A stretch of DNA of 21,039 nt from Gordonia westfalica (GTDB taxonomy: Bacteria > Actinomycetota > Actinomycetes > Mycobacteriales > Mycobacteriaceae), in contig NZ_FNLM01000007.1 of the NCBI RefSeq assembly GCF_900105725.1, forward strand, positions 1 through 21,039, written 5' to 3'. Positions 15,751 to 21,039 of this stretch are shown here, in pieces. Both the position numbers and the translations under genes were made by a program. The first letter of the stretch is position 1, and each line of letters begins with the position of its first letter. The notes below the pieces were generated by a model. It saw only the letters and a list, made by a program, of their open reading frames with translations. It was not told the DNA's origin and made no database searches.

Positions 15751-16122
15751 ATGAGTATGAAACCAGCAACCCTTGTGGCTGAAGCTCTTCCGCATATGCC
15801 GCCGATCACGAACCTGTACTCCACGGAGGATGGGTTCCTGTTGGTGTTGGTGGTGGAAGTGCCTGACATGACTTCGATTCTCACCAGCATGGGAATGCAG
15901 GTTCCCGTCTCGCGGTCGCATCTGAAACCGGATGTGTCGGTGTTCCTGTCGGATGAGCGTGGCCAGGTCATCGACTACGACGGTGACCCCGCCAACGGTT
16001 TGACCCCGATCCTGTCGACTGACTCGAAGTCGTTCGCGATGACCATCAACCCCGACCTCGCCACCCACGCTGATGCTTTGGCGGCACTCGGATATGAACT
16101 CACAGAACAGGAGACACCATGA
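15751..16122 (+). CDS. Hypothetical tail-associated protein, 123 residues
   Basis: The ATG at 15751 overlaps the TGA of the glycine-rich tail gene, with CTGGAG just upstream; a second ATG at 15757 is also possible. The product opens MSMKPATLVAEALPHMPP and contains TNLYSTEDGFLLVLVVEVPDM and a C-terminal segment that reads like an acidic helix ending in EQETP. I do not recognise a named family. Its 3' end overlaps the next start (ATGA), so it belongs to a coupled run of small tail genes. Because its start overlaps the split gene, its translation may be reduced by the IS insertion. Confidence 0.72.
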   Translation: MSMKPATLVAEALPHMPPITNLYSTEDGFLLVLVVEVPDMTSILTSMGMQVPVSRSHLKPDVSVFLSDERGQVIDYDGDPANGLTPILSTDSKSFAMTINPDLATHADALAALGYELTEQETP

Positions 16123-16478
16123 CCACCGTCACCCTCGGATGGGAGGGAACGAAAGCGGAAATCCCCCTCTACCAGAACAGTGACCTGGTTTTCTCCCTCG
16201 ACCCCATCGACGCCACCTCCGGCAACATCACATCGTGGCCGGTCGGTGCAGCATCGACCCTCTACTTTTTCGAAGGCGACCCCGTCCGGAACGCCACCAC
16301 CCCCATCATCTCCATCCCCGGCGTGGTGGAACCACCCTCCATCGACTATGTGGTGCAACAGGAAACGCTGGCCCCCATCATCGGGCGGGCCACCCACTTC
16401 CTGCTCACGGTGTCGATGCCCGAAACCCCCACCCAGGAATATCCCCTCTACTACGGGAAAGCAGTCCGCCGTGTCTGA
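16119..16478 (+). CDS. Beta-sandwich tail accessory protein, LtfC/Gp6-like
   Basis: The 119-residue product starts at ATG 16119 with AGGAG at 16109-16113, overlapping the upstream TGA. The pattern YQNSDLVFSLDP near the N-terminus, then TLYFFEGDP and a C-terminal THFLLTVSMPET followed by PLYYGKAVRR, fits a small all-beta domain of the LtfC/p132/Gp6 type found among actinophage tail genes. That family assignment is from memory and moderate in strength. The coding strand here is strongly C-rich. Confidence 0.68.
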   Translation: MTTVTLGWEGTKAEIPLYQNSDLVFSLDPIDATSGNITSWPVGAASTLYFFEGDPVRNATTPIISIPGVVEPPSIDYVVQQETLAPIIGRATHFLLTVSMPETPTQEYPLYYGKAVRRV

Positions 16479-16593
16479 GTGGACCGACGACAACGGCACC
16501 CGACATTGGATCGACGATCACGGGCGGGAACACGTCGACCTCACCGCCGAACAAACCCTCCACCTCGACATCAACTACAACCTAGGAGAATGA
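16471..16593 (+). CDS. Small acidic protein, 40 residues
   Basis: A GTG at 16471 opens a short frame that overlaps the end of the previous gene by 8 bases and stops at TGA 16591-16593, one base before the next ATG. The product is MSEWTDDNGTRHWIDDHGREHV followed by DLTAEQTLHLDINYNLGE (40 residues in all), rich in Asp, Glu and His. Its exact fit between neighbours and lack of an alternative gene in this gap support it. No function can be assigned; the Trp/Asp/His pattern repeats as WTDDNG and WIDDHG. Confidence 0.58.
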   Translation: MSEWTDDNGTRHWIDDHGREHVDLTAEQTLHLDINYNLGE

Positions 16594-16594
16594 C

Positions 16595-16939
16595 ATGGCA
16601 CTCGCCACCAACGCGATGAAAACCGCCCTGCTCAATGCGTATGCAGCGCAGGGAACGTGGATTTCCCTGCACACCGCCGACCCCGGCAGCACCGGCGCAT
16701 CCGAGGTGTCGGGCGGTACCCCCGCGTATGCCCGCCAGCAGACGACCTGGGGGACTCCGGCGTCGGGTTCCATGACCGGGTCGAAGGTGTCGATCAACGT
16801 GCCCGCCACCACCGTCGTCGCGGCCGGCGTGTACTCGGCGCAAACCTCCGGCACCTATTTGGACAAACTGTCCATCCCCTCCACCACAGTCAGTGCGAAC
16901 GCCACCATCGACGTCACCCCCACGATCACCATCACGTAG
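16595..16939 (+). CDS. Phage tail fibre-type protein, 114 residues
   Basis: The ATG has AGGAG at 16584-16588. The N-terminal helix (MALATNAMKTALLNAYAA) followed by WISLHTADPGSTGASEVSGG and PAYARQQTTW is a well-known signature of small actinophage tail fibre or minor tail proteins. The rest is Thr/Ser/Val-rich and probably beta structured. The family is of structural, not enzymatic, type. The next gene starts directly at the following base. Confidence 0.8.
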   Translation: MALATNAMKTALLNAYAAQGTWISLHTADPGSTGASEVSGGTPAYARQQTTWGTPASGSMTGSKVSINVPATTVVAAGVYSAQTSGTYLDKLSIPSTTVSANATIDVTPTITIT

Positions 16940-18253
16940 ATGATCGTTCTGGCAGGCAGGGTGGTGACGGCAGTCCCCAACCGTCCCTACCTGTTTACGG
17001 CGGTACCGGTTCCGCGGGTGGGTGTGGTGCTACCTGCTGCACCCCACACGCGGGTGGTGGTACCGGAAGCCCGGCACACTGGGGTGAGGTTGCCGACGGC
17101 CCCGCACTATCGGACCCGCCGGCCCCGCACCAAAGAACGGTTGATGTCCGGCAACACCATCACCGTCACCGCTGCGGGTGTGGTGTACGCCCGACTCTGC
17201 GTGGACTATGCGGAGCAATCCGTCCAGGTGGGGCAGTCCGGGAAACTCGGTGTCGGCATAGCCGGTACCGGTTCGGGTGTGGTGGCTGGTGTGGGTGTGG
17301 TGCGTGCCCGTTACACCCTGACCGCAACCAACACCATCACCACCGACACCAGCAGCGATGGCCGCGCCCGCTACACACTCGACGCTACACAAGCGACCAC
17401 TGTCACCCCTGCAGCGTCGACGGCAACTCTCTACACCCTGACCGCCACACAAGACATCACCATCACCCAACCTGTCGTCACCCGCCCACGCATTGAGCTG
17501 GATGCAGCACAAGACATGGTGGTGGCGCCGACAGCATCGTCAGTGCCATCGGTGGGATCGGTGAATGCGGATGCCTCCCAAACGTTCGAGGTGACGTCTG
17601 TGGCGGTGGTGAGGGTACGACACACCATCTCCGCCACCCAAACCACCACCGTGGGGCAGGCCACCGAACTGGGTGGCCTACGCGTACCGTTAGCCGCTTC
17701 TCAAACGGTGGCTGCCGACCAAACCGGTACGGCGCGGGCACGCTACACGCTGGCGGCACTGCAAACCATTAATGTCGCCGACACCGCAGACCTGCGCCCC
17801 CAGCTCGCCGCCGCCAACACTGTGACTGTCACTGGCACAGCCACATCCCGACCCCGCCACACCCTGACCGGCACCAACAGTGCTGCAACATCGAGTGCCG
17901 CGACCGCCACCCTCGTCACGTTCACCCGTCAACGCATGCAGAACGGGTCAGTATCGAACTCGTTCCTCCCGTATGTGCAGGTGACCGGGTTCACCTCTGA
18001 CCCCACCTATCCGGCGACGGTCACCAACAATGCGCTCGTCGTGAAGGGCGCCGGGAACGTCACCCTCACCTGGTCGGCGACTGGTAACGGCAACATCAAA
18101 ATCCAACGCAACGGTGTCGACGTCGGCAGCGTCGGACTCACCGGCACAGTGTCGTTGACCGTCGCCGCAGGCGACCAACTCACCATGTGGCATGCCTCGA
18201 ATGGCGGACCTCAGTCAGTGTCTGGCTGCTGGATCAACATCACCCCCGCATAA
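16940..18253 (+). CDS. Repeat-built minor tail protein, 437 residues
   Basis: The first ATG (16940) follows the upstream TAG without a gap; an internal ATG at 17141 (MSGNTITVTAAG) is an alternative. Residues 22-61 are four ten-residue units (for example PAAPHTRVVV and PTAPHYRTRR). Residues about 123-323 hold about ten degenerate units of roughly 20 residues with the theme ARYTL-x-ATQT-x-TVT-x-TA, predicted to be beta strands. Residues about 325-437 form a beta-rich domain (GNVTLTWSATGNGNIKIQRNG) ending SGCWINITPA, like a small lectin or carbohydrate-binding fold. The place among tail genes and repeat design suggest a fibre or decoration protein exposed on the tail tip. Function is inferred. 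Confidence 0.75.
   Translation: MIVLAGRVVTAVPNRPYLFTAVPVPRVGVVLPAAPHTRVVVPEARHTGVRLPTAPHYRTRRPRTKERLMSGNTITVTAAGVVYARLCVDYAEQSVQVGQSGKLGVGIAGTGSGVVAGVGVVRARYTLTATNTITTDTSSDGRARYTLDATQATTVTPAASTATLYTLTATQDITITQPVVTRPRIELDAAQDMVVAPTASSVPSVGSVNADASQTFEVTSVAVVRVRHTISATQTTTVGQATELGGLRVPLAASQTVAADQTGTARARYTLAALQTINVADTADLRPQLAAANTVTVTGTATSRPRHTLTGTNSAATSSAATATLVTFTRQRMQNGSVSNSFLPYVQVTGFTSDPTYPATVTNNALVVKGAGNVTLTWSATGNGNIKIQRNGVDVGSVGLTGTVSLTVAAGDQLTMWHASNGGPQSVSGCWINITPA
17003..17122 (+). repeat. Four ten-residue coding repeats
   Basis: The translated units are VPVPRVGVVL, PAAPHTRVVV, PEARHTGVRL and PTAPHYRTRR, at residues 22-61 of the tail protein. The DNA is not identical between units, so this is an old protein-level repeat. 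Confidence 0.6.
17306..17910 (+). repeat. About ten degenerate 20-residue coding repeats
   Basis: Units such as ARYTLTATNTITTDTSSDGR, ARYTLDATQATTVTPAASTA, VRHTISATQTTTVGQATE and ARYTLAALQTINVADTADLR follow one another with few gaps. Unit length is 18-25 residues. Each contains a Thr/Val-rich strand and most start with Arg-x-x-Leu. Confidence 0.68.
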
Positions 18254-18296
18254 GGCGCCCGTCTGCGGTACCCCCCTCCTGTTCGAAAGGAAGTTC

Positions 18297-20844
18297 ATGT
18301 CCGGACGTTTGACTGGTGTGTATCAGCTCCCCGATGGGGGTTCCCGCCGCGGGATTCGAAACTGTGGATTCGGGTGCCGGTGGACCGCAACAACGCTGGG
18401 GTGACCGTGTACTCGGCGCCCACCGTCATCCCCATCAACCCGCCCACGCACCCGTCCGCCCTGGTTTCTACGACTCGGGGTTGCTCCCTGAGGGTCCGTA
18501 CCAGGTGCAGAAGGCGATCTTCGGGGCGAAGGATTACCGGTCGAAGTGGTATTCGGTTGTCCTGACAGAAGGTTCGCACACGCTGCAGGAGTTGATCGAG
18601 GACTACGACCCGACGCCTACACCCCAGCCGTGGTGAACGCTGTCGCCACCCTGCGGGACGAGACCCGCACGGCCCGTGATGAGGCAGCCCAAATCCTGGA
18701 GGACGTGACGGCAGGTGCGGTACCGGATTCGGCGGTGGCATCGAAGATCACCGCCGAGGGGTCTGCCTCCCGTGCCGCGGTCGATGCCCGTGTCGCAGCA
18801 GGCACCACAGGCTTCCTCACACAAGAGGTAGCTGAGGAAACTTATGCTCCGCGCGTGGGGGCGTGTTCTTCGTCGGCGAGCACGGTCTCGTGGGTGACTG
18901 GGCCGGGGGTGATGCCAACTCGGGGAGTGGCACTAATGACACCGCCGCGTTGACTGATCTCATCGCTGCCGTGCCTGACGGTTCGACGATCGTCTTCGAT
19001 GCCACCAAGACCTACCGCCTCGACCCCTTGTCGATCACCGGTAAGTCACTCACGCTCGACTTCAATGGCGCACGGGTTGTGACGAAAACGATGGACTCCG
19101 GCGACCTGTCGGTGGCCAGCCCCTTTATCTCGTGGTCGTCCACCGTCGGCCCTGAGGTTGATCTCAGCAGCTCGGGGTTCGCCCGTGGAGCTACCGAGGT
19201 AATCACGAACCCTTTCTCAGGATCGAACGGGTTCTCAACCGACGACCTGGTCATCGTCCGTGACCGATACCCCGTCGCCCGGTGGGACACTGGCGCGAAC
19301 GCCTCGTGGGTCGGACGCGGCGAGGTCAACATCGTGCAGTCGATCACGCCGTCCACAGGAACCGTGCGCCTCCGCATCCCCCTCAGCCACCAGTACCAGG
19401 CCAACTTCTCCGTGGTCCCCACGCTGCAACGCATCTCGACCCCGGTCCGTCCGGTCGTCAAGAACATCGGACTCATCATCGACACCAACCCGACGGCATG
19501 TACACCGGGGACATCGAGACCTCAGGCGGTCACCTGTTCTACTTCTACGCCTGCGTGGACCCCGAGTGGAGAACGTGCGCGCCGAGGGGTGGGAGAACCA
19601 CATCGTCAACTTCAACAAGTGCCTGCGCCCGCGAACCATCGACATCGAGGGGCGAAACCCATTCCAGACAGGATCAGGGCACGGGTACATCGGGCGCATG
19701 ACTCACTGCGTCGATGGCGAGTTCACCCGTAGCGTCGCCTACGGGACACGACACGTCGCCAACTACGTGGCGTCGGCGCGGTGTGGGTCGCGGTCGTGCC
19801 GGTCGTACCGCCCCGCTGGGGTGTCCTACCAGACCCACGGACTGCGGTCACGCGACATCTACTCGGTCGATGACACCGTGGTCGGCGGCGACTCGTCGGG
19901 CTGGTCACACGGCAACACCACCTACGCGGGCGACTACGGGTATCGCATTCTACGACCGCGCTACTACGGCACCAACAACGGTGTTCTCGCGCGCTGCGGC
20001 AGCACTGGTACACGCATCATCGACCCGAGATTCACACCACAGCCAAGGGCGTGGAGGTGTCGAGCCTCGCGTCAGACGTGATCGTGGACCTCACCCAGGG
20101 GACCATCGAGATATTCGGAGAAGCGGGGACGTCCTACGCGGTACACGCCGCCGATGTCAACGGCAGCGGCGAGTACAAGCCGGGCTCGGTCACCGTCCAC
20201 GGCCCGGCGATCTCGTTGGAACTCGCGCCCTGGTGTCCCTCGACGTGACTGGTGCGGCCCGCATAGGTGGCGTCGAGTACGACCAGGGCGACGACCAGTT
20301 GCAGCGATGGGACGGCACCGACTGGGCCGAAGTCGAATCCGGTGGCGCAGCAGGCGTCACGCTCGATACCGACCAGACGATCACCGGGGCGAAGTCGATG
20401 GCCGAGGTGGGATTCTTCGGCACGTCCGCGCTCGGCACGAAGCCGTCCGCAACAGACGACCTCGGCACCGTCCTGTCCAGCCTTGGACTTCGCACTGCTG
20501 GTGGTGCGTATCCGATCACGACCTCGGGGGCGGTCGCTCTCACAGGCGGATTCCGTACCGGGCTCGGCAATCGATCCGGTACCTACAACATCACCACCAA
20601 CACCGCGCCGTTCAACATGTGCGATGCCAGTGGTGGAGCGTTCACGATCTCACTGCCGAACACCGGATCGGCTGGGTATCGCTTCACTATCAAGAAGATC
20701 GACGCCTCAGCCAACGCGGTCACCGTGTCCGCGCCGATCGGCATCGACGGTGTGCCGACCCTCGTGCTCACCGATCAGTGGGAGTGGGTGGAGGTCGTCA
20801 GCACTTTCACCACAGGCCAGTACATGATCGTCGGTCGGGGCTGA
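18297..20844 (+). pseudogene. Beta-helix tailspike / receptor-binding protein with eight apparent single-base losses
   Basis: The ATG at 18297 (AAAGG at 18286-18290) begins MSGRLTGVYQLPDGGS, a common N-terminus of actinophage minor tail proteins. Eight one-base deficits, each in a run of C or G, shift the frame: 18343-18345, 18459-18461, 18609-18611, 18857-18861, 19489-19491, 19560-19563, 20024-20026 and 20228-20230. Adding one base at each gives exactly 852 codons (851 residues) with continuous, sensible protein. The restored protein has an N-terminal attachment domain (to about 110), a helical linker (TARDEAAQILEDV, about 120-190), a pectate-lyase-like beta helix from about 191 (GDWAGG..., TNDTAALTDLIAAVPDGSTIVF) and a beta-rich C-terminal domain (about 660-851) ending GQYMIVGRG. 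It would bind or degrade host surface polysaccharide. A separate gene starting at GTG 18633 is a weaker reading of the middle part. Confidence 0.82.
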
Positions 20845-20877
20845 CCCCCGCCCATAACCGGAATCGGGACACCGCTG

Positions 20878-21032
20878 TCACGGCTCCCAGGCGTCGCCGA
20901 GTACCGCGGCGAGCCGGTCGGTGAGGTCCGGGGCCTCGGCGCGCTGGAGTAGACCACGTCGTCGCATTCGACGGCGAGTGCGAGTAGGTCGGGGTCGGGT
21001 GGTGTCCATCCGCCGTCGGTGGCTTGTGTCAT
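20878..21032 (-). pseudogene. Small convergent gene with an apparent frameshift
   Basis: On the - strand the frame opens at ATG (21032-21030) with MTQATDGGWTPPDPDLLALA and continues to DDVVY. A one-base deficit near 20949 (one G short on the + strand) moves the good sequence to another frame, LQRAEAPDLTDRLAAVLGDAWEP, ending at TGA (20880-20878). With one base added the gene is exactly 52 codons, 51 residues. The start lies 7 bases from the window edge, so its ribosome binding site is not visible and a longer N-terminus is possible. I do not recognise the family; the product is acidic. It points toward the tailspike gene and marks the end of the rightward late operon. Confidence 0.6.
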
Positions 21033-21039
21033 TTCGGCT

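Larger units (their letters stand above)
13622..15754 (+). pseudogene. Glycine-rich minor tail protein, split by an IS630-family element and lacking a normal start codon
   Basis: Removing 14288-15419 plus one TA copy (1134 bases) joins the two parts in frame and gives a 999-base gene of 332 residues, ending TGA 15752-15754. The 5' part opens TAPDQPGAGVPGKYFLP and has a structured region to about residue 120, then SGTWTKPENITELIVGLIGCG. The 3' part is a Gly-rich domain (runs of 9 Gly) ending GATGVIWIFWR. This architecture is typical of glycine-rich minor tail or fibre proteins of actinophages, probably host-contacting. As it stands, the 5' part reads three codons into the element and stops at 14294-14296. 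The codon where ATG is expected (13622) is ATT, with AAGGGG at 13606-13610 upstream; the next in-frame ATG is 13784. Confidence 0.85.

Noticed and set aside
17306..17910. CRISPR-like or other DNA repeat array
   Set aside because: The periodicity is in the protein; the DNA units are not identical and there are no unique spacers.
18336..18861. Phase variation of the tailspike through its G runs
   Set aside because: Eight separate positions would all have to switch together, and most runs are only 3 bases long; decay or sequence error explains the pattern better.
18633..18953. A separate gene starting at GTG 18633, overlapping TGA 18634-18636
   Set aside because: No ribosome binding site is seen, and one C added at 18609-18611 gives a continuous protein (EDYDPDAYTPAVVNAV) across the border, in line with the other breaks.

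Overview
The window is the tail and lysis half of a siphovirus-type prophage (or phage) of a mycolic-acid-bearing actinobacterium, most likely Rhodococcus, Gordonia or a close relative. The case rests on gene content and high G+C. There is a large tape-measure gene, followed by tail-tip genes of the kind seen in rhodococcal and mycobacterial siphophages. The amidase endolysin ends in LGFP-type cell-wall repeats, and a LysB-type mycolyl-arabinogalactan esterase follows, which only makes sense against a mycolate outer layer. An IS630-family insertion sequence inside a tail gene argues for a resident prophage rather than a lytic virion genome.

Layout, all on the + strand except the last gene. 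1-120: end of a broken endonuclease VII/HNH gene. 145-182: terminator-like hairpin. 215-8223: tape measure with two peptidoglycan-degrading domains, a distal-tail-like protein and a Gp37-like tail-tip protein. 8258-9958: free-standing zinc-ribbon endonuclease, probably a homing-type intruder. 9986-10462: small phage-conserved protein. 10531-13619: lysis module (amidase/LGFP endolysin, four-helix holin candidate, a single-span membrane protein, a small soluble protein, a three-span membrane protein, LysB), with most genes overlapping by 1-4 bases. 13622-15754: glycine-rich tail protein split by a 1132-bp IS630-family element. 15751-18253: five closely packed accessory tail genes. 18297-20844: one long beta-helix tailspike gene broken by eight apparent single-base losses. 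20878-21032: a small convergent gene on the - strand, also frameshifted.

Together the genes would build the tail tube and tip, carry enzymes that open the peptidoglycan at entry, recognise the cell surface, and later lyse the cell in three layers: membrane (holins), peptidoglycan (LysA) and mycolate outer layer (LysB). Several parts are not intact as read. The glycine-rich tail gene is split by the IS and also lacks a normal start codon (ATT where ATG is expected). Ten apparent losses of one C or G sit at the two ends of the window, nine of them between 18343 and 20949. Either the prophage is decaying or the ends of the sequence carry uncorrected indel errors; the uniform kind of change favours sequence error for the indels. 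The IS insertion is clearly real.

I see no tRNA, rRNA, CRISPR array, integrase or attachment site, and no gene-free stretch longer than about 100 bases. I do not find a wholly new system. The most interesting items are the IS630 stop-codon arrangement, the four-zinc-ribbon endonuclease, the duplicated-hairpin holin, the repeat-built tail protein and the frameshift cluster.
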